64,000 bases of DNA from UBA6215 sp964484255 (GCA_964484255.1 CAZAEH010000003.1:31094-95093); one strand, 5' to 3'. Positions 34,842 through 43,654 are shown, counted from the first letter of the stretch. Program-made: numbers and translations. The notes: a model not told the origin generated them from the letters alone.

Positions 34842-35939
34842 ATGGATATAAAAACTATTTTCAGGTCTATGGTGGAATCAGGGGCTTCCGATATATTTTT
34901 CAAGGTCGGAAGCCCTGTTAATTTCCGGACAGACGGTTCGCTCATACCGGCGAACCAGGAAAGGATCACGGAAAAAGACATATCCGGTATGATTGCCGAG
35001 ATGCTGAACCCTGCGCAGAAGAAGGCTTTCGATGTAGAAAGAGAGATAGATTTCGGCATGAACATAGAAGGGCTTGGCAGGTTTCGCGGGAGCATTTTCC
35101 ACCAGAACGGCGTACCCGGGGCGGTATTCAGGTATATAAAGGGAAAGATAGAGACCTTTGACGAATTGAACTTGCCTGCAAAAGTTCTGGGCAGACTTGC
35201 GCTTGAAAAACGCGGGCTCATATTGATAACCGGCGCCACCGGCAGCGGAAAATCGACAACAATAGCCAGCATCATAGAATATATCAACCAAAACCTTCCT
35301 TCACATGTAGTGACAATAGAAGACCCTATAGAATTTGTGTTCAACGACAAAAAGTCTCTTATTGAGCAGAGGGAGATAGGCCTCGATACGCCTGATTATA
35401 TTGAAGCTTTGAAGCATGTCATGTACCAAAGCCCGGATGTGATATTTATAGGAAACATCCGTGATATGGAGACGATGGCAGCGGCGATGAATGCGGCTGA
35501 GACCGGGCAGCTTGTCGTCAGTACGATACATTCCATAAATGCCATCCAAACGGTCGAGAGGATAGTGAATTTTTATCCTCCCCACCAGCATGAAGAGATC
35601 AGGATGCAGCTTTCCCTTTTACTTAAAGGGATAATATCGCAGAGGCTGATCCCGGTCAAGGAAGGCAAGGGAAGGGTCCCGGCTTGCGAGATAATGCTGA
35701 ACACACCGACTATATCCGCGCTTATAAGAGAAGGCAAGACCAACGAGCTTATACAGTTCATCGAGGATGGCGCTATCTACGGTATGCAGGCCTTTGACCA
35801 GTACCTCGCGAAACTCTGTCTTGACGGGAGGATATCCGTGGAAGAGGCCAAGAGATTTTGTGATTCCATCCCGGTCCTCGAATTGGCCCTCAAAGGCATA
35901 AAACGCACAGAACGCGGGACTCCGTTCACCGAGCGCTGA
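34842..35939 (+). CDS. PilT-like type IV pilus retraction ATPase
   Basis: 365 residues, normal PilT length. The N-terminal PAS-like domain (ASDIFFKVGSPVNFRTDG) is followed by a RecA-type ATPase with Walker A GATGSGKST (near residue 132). The Asp box is VVTIEDPIEF and the His box is STIHSINAIQTVERIVNF, with Arg residues as usual. The Walker B region reads VIFIGNIRDMETM where family members have GE(M/I)RD, so the catalytic Glu is replaced by Asn. PilT powers twitching motility and DNA uptake. With this change it may be a weak or accessory ATPase. No pilin genes lie nearby. Confidence 0.85.
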   Translation: MDIKTIFRSMVESGASDIFFKVGSPVNFRTDGSLIPANQERITEKDISGMIAEMLNPAQKKAFDVEREIDFGMNIEGLGRFRGSIFHQNGVPGAVFRYIKGKIETFDELNLPAKVLGRLALEKRGLILITGATGSGKSTTIASIIEYINQNLPSHVVTIEDPIEFVFNDKKSLIEQREIGLDTPDYIEALKHVMYQSPDVIFIGNIRDMETMAAAMNAAETGQLVVSTIHSINAIQTVERIVNFYPPHQHEEIRMQLSLLLKGIISQRLIPVKEGKGRVPACEIMLNTPTISALIREGKTNELIQFIEDGAIYGMQAFDQYLAKLCLDGRISVEEAKRFCDSIPVLELALKGIKRTERGTPFTER

Positions 35940-35976
35940 AAAGCGCCGTTTTCCTTTAAAACCATACATACTTTCG

Positions 35977-36011
35977 GGGGCTGTCCTTAACGGGACAGCC
36001 CCATATTTTTT
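35977..36011 (+). terminator. Rho-independent terminator after pilT-like gene
   Basis: A 10-bp perfect stem (GGGGCTGTCC at 35977-35986 with GGACAGCCCC at 35993-36002) with a 6-base loop is followed by ATATTTTTT. It separates the pilT transcript from the division cluster promoter that starts 13 bases later. Confidence 0.9.
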
Positions 36012-36023
36012 CCTATTTTTTTC

Positions 36024-36052
36024 TTGACATAGGTGGGAGAGGAGTGTATACT
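36024..36052 (+). promoter_or_regulatory. Strong promoter of the division/cell-wall cluster
   Basis: Perfect TTGACA (36024-36029), 17-base spacer and TATACT (36047-36052). The expected start is near 36059, giving a ~170-base leader before mraZ. It follows a terminator directly and is the only obvious promoter for the long mraZ-to-yggT gene series. Confidence 0.85.
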
Positions 36053-36061
36053 TTGTAGCGT

Positions 36062-36088
36062 TAGGTGGAGTAAAGTGGTTTAAAGTGG
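36062..36088 (+). promoter_or_regulatory. MraZ-box direct repeats (operator)
   Basis: Three direct repeats with 10-base period: TAGGTGG (36062-36068), AAAGTGG (36072-36078) and AAAGTGG (36082-36088), separated by AGT and TTT. The AAAGTGG-N3 form is the MraZ box described in Mollicutes. Its position just after the -10 element suggests that MraZ, encoded 140 bases downstream, autoregulates this cluster. Confidence 0.75.
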
Positions 36089-36096
36089 TGAATATG

Positions 36097-36201
36097 AGGT
36101 TGTGGGTTCCAAAATCGCCTTTGTCGGGGAGCCCTCGTAAGAGGGAAAGGCAAAGAGAAAAAGGTCCAGCCGGTCCTTATGAGTTTCGGAACCCACAACC
36201 T
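36097..36201 (+). promoter_or_regulatory. Structured mRNA leader of mraZ
   Basis: A perfect 14-bp inverted repeat (AGGTTGTGGGTTCC at 36097-36110 and its complement at 36188-36201) encloses 77 bases. Inside is a hairpin CCCTC-GTAA-GAGGG (36132-36145, a GNRA-type loop) stacked on GCCTTT/AAAGGC (36117-36122 and 36146-36151). A tandem GGTCC repeat follows. It ends 27 bases before the mraZ ATG. The element fits a closed multi-helix leader RNA. I recognise no known riboswitch class in it. Confidence 0.6.
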
Positions 36202-36228
36202 TTAATCTCTTGGACGGGGGGATGATAG

Positions 36229-36678
36229 ATGTTTTATGGCGAATACGAACATACTATCGACAGAAAAGGAAGGATCATCATACCCTCCAAATTCCGTGAG
36301 GTATTTAAGGAGAATTTCGTAGAGAAGTTCTACGTAACACGCGGCCTCGATAAATGCCTTTTCGTGTTTACCGAAGAAGAGTGGAAACTCACCGAACAGA
36401 AATTCAAGGGTATGTCGTTTACCAAGGCGGATTCCAGGAAGTTCAACCGCCTTTTTTTCTCGGGTGCCGCGGACGTCAGCTGCGACAAGCAGGGAAGGGT
36501 CCTGTTGCCGCAGTATCTCAAGGATTATGCCGGGATAAAACGCGACGTCATGGTGATCGGCGTCTCGAACAGGATGGAGATATGGGCGAAGGAGGAATGG
36601 CGCAAGTATTACGATGATTCCGCGCCTTCATTCGAGAAAACGGCAGAGAACCTTTTGGATACCGAAGAGAAAGGCTGA
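36229..36678 (+). CDS. mraZ: Transcriptional regulator MraZ
   Basis: 149 residues with two AbrB/SpoVT-type DNA-binding halves, shown by HTIDRKGRIIIPSKFRE (residue about 8) and SCDKQGRVLLPQYL (residue about 85). MraZ forms ring-shaped oligomers and binds direct repeats upstream of its own operon; matching repeats lie at 36062-36088. A ribosome-binding site (GGGGGGAT) precedes the ATG. Its stop TGA at 36676-36678 is in the same frame as rsmH, which follows with no other stop. Confidence 0.95.
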   Translation: MFYGEYEHTIDRKGRIIIPSKFREVFKENFVEKFYVTRGLDKCLFVFTEEEWKLTEQKFKGMSFTKADSRKFNRLFFSGAADVSCDKQGRVLLPQYLKDYAGIKRDVMVIGVSNRMEIWAKEEWRKYYDDSAPSFEKTAENLLDTEEKG

Positions 36679-36723
36679 AGCATCGACGGGGAGATATTAC
36701 ATAAGCCCGTTCTTTTAAAAGAA

Positions 36724-37617
36724 GTGCTTGAAGCGCTTGAGCCCGCGCCGGGAAAGACGATGGTAGATTGCACGGTAGGGCTTGGCGGCCATTCCTTGGC
36801 GATGATCGAAGCTGTTTCGCCCGGCGGAAGATTGATCGGCATGGACAAGGACGCAAAGGCGCTTGAGATAGCGGGGAAGAGATTAGGGAGGCCCGGGGAG
36901 AGGGTAGACCTGATCAAAGGCAACTTTGACGAACTTGGGTCGATCTTTGAGAGGATGGGTATAGGGGGGGCGGACGGATTCCTCTTTGACTTGGGCGTGT
37001 CATCCATGCAGCTTGATGAAGCCGAACGCGGTTTCAGTTTTCGCAGCGACGCTCCGCTTGATATGCGCATGGATACCGGTTCGGCAAGGGATGCGGCCTC
37101 AATCATTAACAGCGCCAGTGAACCTGAACTGGACCGGATATTATCCGAATACGGAGAGGAGCGCTTCCACAGGAGGATAGCGGCGTCTATTATCTCGGAG
37201 AGGAATAAGGCCCCGATAGAGACGACCGGCAGGCTTGTTGAGGCGGTTGTCCGTGCCGTTCCCTATAAAGCGAGGCACGGCAGGGTACATGTCGCGACAA
37301 GGACTTTCCAGGCCCTCAGGATAGCCGTTAACGATGAACTTTCCAGGCTGGACAAGGCATTGGACCAGGCGATAGGCCTCCTGAACCCGTCCGGGGTGAT
37401 ATGCGTTATCTCTTATCACTCTCTGGAAGACAGGATAGTGAAGAACAAGTTTAAGGAAGCCAGGGCCAAAGGGTCCCTGGAATTAAAGAATAAGAAACCG
37501 ATTACGCCATCCGAAGCAGAGATAGGCGGCAATGCAAGGGCACGCAGCGCGAAACTTCGCGCTGCAAAAAAGACCGTTCAAGGCAGGGGGATAGAGGGTA
37601 GAGATGAAAGTCTGTAA
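36724..37617 (+). CDS. rsmH: 16S rRNA (cytosine1402-N4)-methyltransferase RsmH
   Basis: 297 residues from GTG 36724, but family homology starts about 24 bases earlier. The in-frame sequence from 36700 reads HKPVLLKE, the conserved RsmH N-terminus. Between the mraZ stop and 36724 there is no ATG, GTG or TTG in this frame, so initiation probably uses a rare codon (ATC 36682 or ATA 36694) or a base is wrong. The SAM motif DCTVGLGGHS, the DLGVSSMQLDEAERGFSF block (near residue 87) and CVISYHSLEDRIVK near 220 are all clear. RsmH methylates C1402 of 16S rRNA. Confidence 0.92.
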   Translation: MLEALEPAPGKTMVDCTVGLGGHSLAMIEAVSPGGRLIGMDKDAKALEIAGKRLGRPGERVDLIKGNFDELGSIFERMGIGGADGFLFDLGVSSMQLDEAERGFSFRSDAPLDMRMDTGSARDAASIINSASEPELDRILSEYGEERFHRRIAASIISERNKAPIETTGRLVEAVVRAVPYKARHGRVHVATRTFQALRIAVNDELSRLDKALDQAIGLLNPSGVICVISYHSLEDRIVKNKFKEARAKGSLELKNKKPITPSEAEIGGNARARSAKLRAAKKTVQGRGIEGRDESL

Positions 37618-37993
37618 GTTCCTGGTGATGACTGTGTTAATAACTGTGGTCGCGCTGGTTTATGTGACCCAGCAGACCTCGTTGATACGCCTCAGTTATG
37701 ATATCAAGGCGAAGGAACAGACTTATTCCCAGCTTCTTGACCGGAGTAAGATACTGTTATATAATGTAAGGCAGCTGGAGTCGCCGGCCCGCCTGGAAAA
37801 AACGCTCCTTGCTAATAATTTCAAGATGGAGGTACCCTCAAAAGAACGGCTCATACTTGTCGCTTCTTCCCAGGATATCGCGCAGGAGAACGGATTTGAA
37901 AACGGGGCCGTGGGGTTTTTCGGAAGGGTCCGCCAGACTGTCGCAAGTTTGTTCGCTCTGGGCCCCGAAGCCCAGGCTAAACCTTTAAAATAA
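37604..37993 (+). CDS. ftsL: FtsL-like division protein
   Basis: 129 residues, overlapping the rsmH end by 14 bases. One N-terminal membrane helix (about residues 6-22) is followed by a short coiled coil with spaced hydrophobics and a RxEKTLLANNFKMEVPSKERLILV-like tail, matching the FtsL/DivIC layout of a bitopic periplasmic coiled coil. Sequence identity in this family is low, so the assignment relies on topology, size and the position between rsmH and ftsI. FtsL acts with FtsB/FtsQ to recruit and activate FtsW-FtsI. Confidence 0.75.
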   Translation: MKVCKFLVMTVLITVVALVYVTQQTSLIRLSYDIKAKEQTYSQLLDRSKILLYNVRQLESPARLEKTLLANNFKMEVPSKERLILVASSQDIAQENGFENGAVGFFGRVRQTVASLFALGPEAQAKPLK

Positions 37994-38049
37994 TCGTAAT
38001 TATTTATATACCCTAATAGTTTTCCGCCGAAAACAAGGGTTGGCTATAC

Positions 38050-39777
38050 GTGTACACTAGAGCCCACAAGACACGCCTTAATCTCGTATTTTCTTTATTT
38101 ATTGTTTTATTAAGCCTTCTGCTTATCCGCGTAATATATATTGAACTCGCCAAGGCAGACGATTATTCCCTCCTGGCAAAGAAACAGCATACCGCCGTTA
38201 TAGCTCTACAACCGAAGCGCGGGACCATATACGACAGGAATTTCAGGCCGTTGGCGGTCTCAATTAATCTGGATTCCGTCTTTGCAAATCCCCGGGAAAT
38301 GGCGGACAAAAGGACCGATGCCAAACTGCTGGCATCGGCAATGGGCCTGAACGAGCAATTCATATATGACAGGATACGCAGGGACAAGGGTTTTGTCTGG
38401 CTTAAAAGAAAAATTGATCCCAAGGAGTCCGAAAGAGTCGGGAACCTCAGGATAAAAGGCGTAGGGTTCGAGAAGGAGCCCAAGAGAGTCTATCCTAATA
38501 ACTCCCTGGCCAGCCAGGTGATAGGATATGCCGGCACTGACGATAACGGCCTTGAGGGCCTTGAGCTTAAGTATGACGGATATCTAAAAGGCACCCCTGG
38601 ATACAGGGTTACGATGAGGGATGCGCGAAGGCGCCCCATAGCGTCTTTTGAATGCGAATATTATCCCTCGAGGGACGGCCATGACCTTGTGCTTACAATC
38701 GACGATGTAATACAGCATATAGCGGAGAGGGAACTTGACTGGGCTGTCGAAAAATTCCATCCGATCGGCGCGTGCATAATCGTCATGGACCCGAGGAAAG
38801 GCGATATCCTGGCCATGTCGAGCAGGCCCACTTTCAACCTTAATTCGTTCCAGAACGTGAATGCCGAAAAAAAGAGGAACCGGTCGGTGACCGATATGTA
38901 TGAGCCCGGCTCCATATTCAAGATAGTGACGGCATCGGCAGCCCTTGAGGAGAAAGCTGTCGGGCTCGATGACCGTTTCTATTGCGAAAACGGCGCATGG
39001 AAACACGCCGGCGGAAAGATACTCCATGATCATAAACCCCACGGATGGCTTACGTTCAGGCAGGTAATAGAAAAATCCTCCAATATAGGGACCGTCAAGG
39101 TTGCCATGAAGGTCGGGCAGGATGACCTTTATGCGTATATAAAGAAGTTCGGTTTTGGAGACCTGACGAACATAGACCTGCCCGGAGAGGTCCCGGGCAT
39201 TATCCGCCCGCCTTCTAGGTGGTCAGGGACATCTATCTACGCCATACCTATGGGCCAGGAGATCAGCGTCACGCCGGTCCAGATGGCGTGTGCCATGTCG
39301 GTTATCGCAAACGGCGGCAAGTTGATGAAACCCAGGATAATACAGTCGATACAGGACAAGCATAGCGAGACCATAAAGGAGTTCCCGGTTACCATCGTAA
39401 GACAGGTCCTGTCGGAAAAGACCGCGGCTACTATGCGCGATATACTAAGCGGTGTGGTCGAGGACGGGACGGGACAATTAGCCAGGGTGGAAGGCTACGA
39501 GGTAGGAGGCAAGACCGGGACATCGCAGAAGATAGAGAACGGGACATATTCTCATTCCAAGTTCATAGCGTCTTTCGTGGGTTTTGCCCCGGTGAATAAT
39601 CCCAAGGTCGTGGTCGTAGTGATGCTTGACCAACCGCATCCTTTATATTACGGTGGTGTCGTGGCTGCCCCGGTCTTCAGCCGGGTAGTCAGGGATACTT
39701 TGAGGTATATGGACATAAAACCAAATGCCGCAATACAGGTAAGGAGGGAAGTGGAACTTGATACGGTGGAGGATTAA
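38050..39777 (+). CDS. ftsI: Division transpeptidase FtsI (PBP3)
   Basis: 575 residues from GTG 38050. It has an N-terminal membrane anchor (about 12-30) and a pedestal domain starting KRGTIYDRNFRPLAVS. The class B PBP transpeptidase domain shows active-site Ser in PGSIFKIVTA (near residue 296), SSN (near 348) and KTGTSQ (near 491). It crosslinks septal peptidoglycan in the periplasm with FtsW. No C-terminal PASTA domains are present. It lies 56 bases after ftsL and directly abuts murE (TAA then GTG). Confidence 0.96.
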   Translation: MYTRAHKTRLNLVFSLFIVLLSLLLIRVIYIELAKADDYSLLAKKQHTAVIALQPKRGTIYDRNFRPLAVSINLDSVFANPREMADKRTDAKLLASAMGLNEQFIYDRIRRDKGFVWLKRKIDPKESERVGNLRIKGVGFEKEPKRVYPNNSLASQVIGYAGTDDNGLEGLELKYDGYLKGTPGYRVTMRDARRRPIASFECEYYPSRDGHDLVLTIDDVIQHIAERELDWAVEKFHPIGACIIVMDPRKGDILAMSSRPTFNLNSFQNVNAEKKRNRSVTDMYEPGSIFKIVTASAALEEKAVGLDDRFYCENGAWKHAGGKILHDHKPHGWLTFRQVIEKSSNIGTVKVAMKVGQDDLYAYIKKFGFGDLTNIDLPGEVPGIIRPPSRWSGTSIYAIPMGQEISVTPVQMACAMSVIANGGKLMKPRIIQSIQDKHSETIKEFPVTIVRQVLSEKTAATMRDILSGVVEDGTGQLARVEGYEVGGKTGTSQKIENGTYSHSKFIASFVGFAPVNNPKVVVVVMLDQPHPLYYGGVVAAPVFSRVVRDTLRYMDIKPNAAIQVRREVELDTVED

Positions 39778-41235
39778 GTGAGGTTAAGGGACCTTATCGG
39801 CAGCCTTGATTACAGGGATTCATCGGTATTCCCTCTCGGGGAAGATATTGACATAAAAGGAGTGACCTGTGATTCACGGGCAGCCGGGAGTTCTTTTCTA
39901 TTTGTCGCCGTAAGCGGTGCCTCATCGAACGGGCACAGGTATGTGAACGATGCGGTCGACAGGGGTGCAGTAGCCGTTGTCATGGAAGAGGACATTGTCG
40001 TTCCGGACCATGTGGCAAGGATATACGTCAGGAGCTCAAGGGACGCGGCGCCCAGGATCGCCAATGAATTCTTCGGCCGCCCCGCGAGCAAACTAAAGAG
40101 TACAGGTATCACAGGCACCAACGGTAAGACGACGATATCTTACCTTATGGACAGCATAATATCCTCGGCAGGGCATAAGGCCGGGATCATAGGTACTATA
40201 TGCTACAGGATAGGCGGGAGGATGATCCCTGCGGCGAACACGACGCCGGGTCCCGTGGAACTCTGCGGTTTCATGGCCGATATCATAAAAAGCGGGAGCG
40301 ACTATCTTATCATGGAAGTGTCTTCCCATGCTTTGGACCAGAACAGGGTCGGCGGCATATCTTTTGACTCGGCTATATTCACAAATTTGACGGGGGATCA
40401 CCTTGATTACCATAAGACTATGGAGGAGTATTTCAAGGCGAAATCACGCCTGTTCCTTAATTTACGGGATGATGCCTATGCCGTAATAAATATGGATGAT
40501 GAATGGGGCAGGAAACTCCTTAAGATCTCGAAGGGGAGGGTTGTGACATATGGGACCGACCTGGTCGCCGATTTTCTTTCCACGGACATAAGACTTTCCA
40601 TAGAGGGGACAAGGTTCACTGTCAATTACCCGAAAGGAAGATTGGAGATAAACTCGCGGCTCATCGGGATGCACAACGTATATAACATGACTGCCGCCGC
40701 GGCCTGCGGGATAAGCATGGGTTTCTCCGCCGAAGAGGTAAAACTGGGCATCGAGAAGTTGTCGTCGGTCCCTGGAAGGCTTGAGCCCGTGGAATGCGGG
40801 CAGCCGTTCAAGGTATTTGTAGATTATGCCCATACCGATGACGCGCTGATCAACGTCCTTTCGGCGCTAAAACCGATGATCGGTAACAGGATAATAACCG
40901 TCTTCGGCTGCGGAGGGGACAGGGACAGGACCAAGCGCCCAAGGATGGGCAGGGCCGCTGCGCGGTTATCGGATTTCGTCTTCGTGACTTCCGATAACCC
41001 GAGAAGCGAAGACCCTGCGGATATAGCTGCGCAGATAGTGTCGGGTATCGGGACGCATAACTATAGAACGGTCTTAGACAGGACAGAAGCCATTAGCGAG
41101 GCTCTTTCAGAGGCCCGCCCGGGGGATTGCGTATTAATCGCCGGCAAGGGCCACGAGGCGTATCAGGTGCTTAAAAACACAACGGTGTCGTTCGATGACA
41201 GGGAAGTAGCGAGGAAGATACTTTGTTCAAGATAG
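39778..41235 (+). CDS. murE: UDP-MurNAc-tripeptide synthetase (meso-DAP type)
   Basis: 485 residues from GTG 39778, right after the ftsI stop. The Mur-ligase ATP loop GITGTNGKTT (near residue 113), EVSSHALDQ and the substrate Lys region are clear. TSDNPRSEDP (near residue 405) contains the DNPR motif that selects meso-diaminopimelate rather than lysine. It indicates Gram-negative type A1-gamma peptidoglycan. murF starts inside its end (13-base overlap). Confidence 0.97.
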   Translation: MRLRDLIGSLDYRDSSVFPLGEDIDIKGVTCDSRAAGSSFLFVAVSGASSNGHRYVNDAVDRGAVAVVMEEDIVVPDHVARIYVRSSRDAAPRIANEFFGRPASKLKSTGITGTNGKTTISYLMDSIISSAGHKAGIIGTICYRIGGRMIPAANTTPGPVELCGFMADIIKSGSDYLIMEVSSHALDQNRVGGISFDSAIFTNLTGDHLDYHKTMEEYFKAKSRLFLNLRDDAYAVINMDDEWGRKLLKISKGRVVTYGTDLVADFLSTDIRLSIEGTRFTVNYPKGRLEINSRLIGMHNVYNMTAAAACGISMGFSAEEVKLGIEKLSSVPGRLEPVECGQPFKVFVDYAHTDDALINVLSALKPMIGNRIITVFGCGGDRDRTKRPRMGRAAARLSDFVFVTSDNPRSEDPADIAAQIVSGIGTHNYRTVLDRTEAISEALSEARPGDCVLIAGKGHEAYQVLKNTTVSFDDREVARKILCSR

Positions 41236-42590
41236 AAGAGGTCCTGGAAGCGACAGGGGGCACATTGGTGCGCGAAGGCGCCCGAGATAGTTTCACGGGT
41301 GTGTTGACGGATTCGAGAAAGCTTGCCCCCGGATGCCTTTTTGTGGCGATAAAAGGTGCTAATTTCGACGGTCACGATTTTGTTGAGGAAGCGGTAAAGC
41401 AGGGGGCCTCAGGAGTGGTTGTGGAACATCGGGTTTCCATATCCGGGTCCGCTTCTGTCGTGCAGGTGGATGATACCCTGAAGGCTTTAGGTAAACTGGC
41501 CGGTTACCACCGCCGCAGGTTCGATGTCCCGGTCATAGCCCTGACCGGTTCTAACGGCAAGACAACGACAAAAGAGATGCTTTTTACCATACTTTCATAC
41601 AGGTATAATGTCCTGAGGAACGAGGGGACCGAGAATAACTTCATCGGGGTGCCGCAGACGCTGCTTAAAATGGAAAGGACCCACGATATAGCAGTGATAG
41701 AGTTAGGAACTAACCATTTCGGGGAGATCGCCTATCTTTCGGACATGGTCCAGCCTAACTGCGGAATAATTGTGAACGCCGGCCCTTCTCACCTGGAATT
41801 TTTCGGGACCGTTGAAAACGTAAGGACAGAAAAACTCGACCTTTTGAAGAGGGTGGGCCAGGGAGGGTATGCCGTAGTCAATGGTGACGACTGCGGTCTT
41901 TCCGATGCGGCCATGAATATGTGCGCGGATACCGTCACATTCGGTTTGAACGCGGGTTGTAGTTATACCGCCGGAAGGATAAAGGAGGACGGTTGCGGCA
42001 TGGACTTTACGGTAAATGATGCCCATATCGTGAAGCTGGGGATAATAGGAAGGCACAATATATATAATGCACTTGCCGCCATAGCGGCAGCTTCGCTTTA
42101 CGGTGTTGAAGTGCCGGAAGCGGCAAAAGCTTTAGAGAGTTTCCGGCTTCCGAAGCTCAGGATGGAATTGGCGTCGTCGGATGGGGTGGATTTTGTCTTT
42201 GATTGTTACAATTCCAACCCGCTGTCGATGAAGGCGGCCATAGAGACGCTGAGAGACCTGGGTCCCGATAAGAGGAAAGTTCTTGTTGCTGGCGACATGC
42301 TTGAGCTTGGGGATTGCGCTCCTGAATCCCACAGGGAGATCGGCCGCCTGGCCGCAAGGGCGAATGTGGAAGTGCTGGTAAGTGTGGGCTCGTTCTCCGG
42401 GTATATCCTGGAGGGCGCTCGGGAGGAGGGGATCGGCGGAGAAACCCTCCTCCGTTTTGATAGTCCGGTAGAGGCCGCAAAGGCCTTGAAAAAAATATTG
42501 AGGCGGGGGGACCTGGTCCTGGTAAAAGGTTCGCGCGGCATGAAGATGGAGGAGATCAAAAAGTGTTTTATCAACTGCTCTACCCGTTAA
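41223..42590 (+). CDS. murF: UDP-MurNAc-pentapeptide synthetase MurF
   Basis: 455 residues from a TTG at 41223, overlapping murE. It adds D-Ala-D-Ala to the UDP-MurNAc-tripeptide. Motifs are VLTDSRKLAPGCLFVAIKG at the N-terminus, the ATP loop ALTGSNGKTTTKEM (near residue 104), ENNFIGVP, and DCYNSNPLSMKAAI near residue 327, which is diagnostic for MurF. It overlaps mraY by 28 bases. Confidence 0.96.
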   Translation: MFKIEEVLEATGGTLVREGARDSFTGVLTDSRKLAPGCLFVAIKGANFDGHDFVEEAVKQGASGVVVEHRVSISGSASVVQVDDTLKALGKLAGYHRRRFDVPVIALTGSNGKTTTKEMLFTILSYRYNVLRNEGTENNFIGVPQTLLKMERTHDIAVIELGTNHFGEIAYLSDMVQPNCGIIVNAGPSHLEFFGTVENVRTEKLDLLKRVGQGGYAVVNGDDCGLSDAAMNMCADTVTFGLNAGCSYTAGRIKEDGCGMDFTVNDAHIVKLGIIGRHNIYNALAAIAAASLYGVEVPEAAKALESFRLPKLRMELASSDGVDFVFDCYNSNPLSMKAAIETLRDLGPDKRKVLVAGDMLELGDCAPESHREIGRLAARANVEVLVSVGSFSGYILEGAREEGIGGETLLRFDSPVEAAKALKKILRRGDLVLVKGSRGMKMEEIKKCFINCSTR

Positions 42591-43654
42591 AGGACATTTT
42601 CTTCGGTTTCAATGTTTTCAAGTACATAACGTTCCGCGCAGCCGGCGCGGCGATCACTTCCTTTCTCTTGTGTATGATACTCGGCCCGTTCATAATAGAG
42701 AGGCTTCGCGCGCTAAAAGTAGGCCAGGTGGTCAGGACGGAAGGTGATGCCAAGGGCATATATGAGATGCATAAGGACAAGGCCGGCACCCCGACCATGG
42801 GCGGCCTGCTCATAGTAACGGCGATAGTCATCTCAACGCTGTTATGGGGCGACATGACCAATAAATATGTGTTACTCGCCCTGGTATCGATAATCTGGCT
42901 TTGTGTCGTAGGCTTCCTTGACGATTATCTGAAGATGAAGCTTAAGAAATCAAAAGGCCTTACCGCGCGCTCTAAGTTCATAGGCCAGATTATGCTCGGG
43001 CTTATGTTGGGACTTTACGTATATTTTGATCCGCAGATCGGAAAACAGCTGGACACACCTTTCCTGAAAAACCTGGTCATGAACCTGGGGATATTCTATG
43101 TTCTCTTTACGATGACCGTCATAGTAGGTTCATCGAATGCCGTCAACCTTACCGACGGCCTGGATGGCCTCGCTATAGGATGCACGATAATCGTGGTGCT
43201 GACATATACCGCGTTGAGCTATATCACGGGCAACGCCAAGATAAGCGAATACCTGAACATAATATATATACCGGGGACGGGTGAACTTGCCGTATTTTGC
43301 GCCGCCATGCTGGGCGCCGGCCTCGGCTTCCTGTGGTTTAACTGTTTCCCGGCGAATGTTTTCATGGGCGATACCGGTTCACTCGCGTTGGGAGGGGCTA
43401 TAGGGGTGGTGGCCACTTTTATCAAAAAGGAGCTGCTCCTGCTTATAGTAGGAGGGATATTTGTGATGGAAGCCCTCTCGGTGATAATACAGGTCACATC
43501 GTTCAGGTTCTTCAGGAAGAGGGTATTTCTTATGGCGCCCATACACCATCATTTCCAGATGAAGGGCTGGTCTGAGTCAAAGGTGGTTATAAGGTTTTGG
43601 ATAATAGGGATAATACTGGCTTTGGTCAGCTTATCAACGCTTAAATTGAGATGA
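42563..43654 (+). CDS. mraY: Phospho-MurNAc-pentapeptide translocase MraY
   Basis: 363 residues from GTG 42563 with about ten membrane helices. It makes lipid I at the inner membrane. HKDKAGTPTMGGLLI (near residue 72), the catalytic Asp-rich DDYLKMKLKKSKGL (near 118), NLTDGLDGLAIG and MGDTGSLALGG are diagnostic. The late APIHHHFQMKGWSESKVV holds the HHHFE-type segment with Gln instead of Glu, which also occurs in other MraY proteins. It overlaps murD at ATGA. Confidence 0.97.
   Translation: MFYQLLYPLKDIFFGFNVFKYITFRAAGAAITSFLLCMILGPFIIERLRALKVGQVVRTEGDAKGIYEMHKDKAGTPTMGGLLIVTAIVISTLLWGDMTNKYVLLALVSIIWLCVVGFLDDYLKMKLKKSKGLTARSKFIGQIMLGLMLGLYVYFDPQIGKQLDTPFLKNLVMNLGIFYVLFTMTVIVGSSNAVNLTDGLDGLAIGCTIIVVLTYTALSYITGNAKISEYLNIIYIPGTGELAVFCAAMLGAGLGFLWFNCFPANVFMGDTGSLALGGAIGVVATFIKKELLLLIVGGIFVMEALSVIIQVTSFRFFRKRVFLMAPIHHHFQMKGWSESKVVIRFWIIGIILALVSLSTLKLR

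Noticed and set aside
36097..36201. Known riboswitch (c-di-GMP-I or similar) in the mraZ leader
   Set aside because: A GGCAAAG stretch is present, but the paired helices, tetraloop receptor and conserved joining bases of that class are not.
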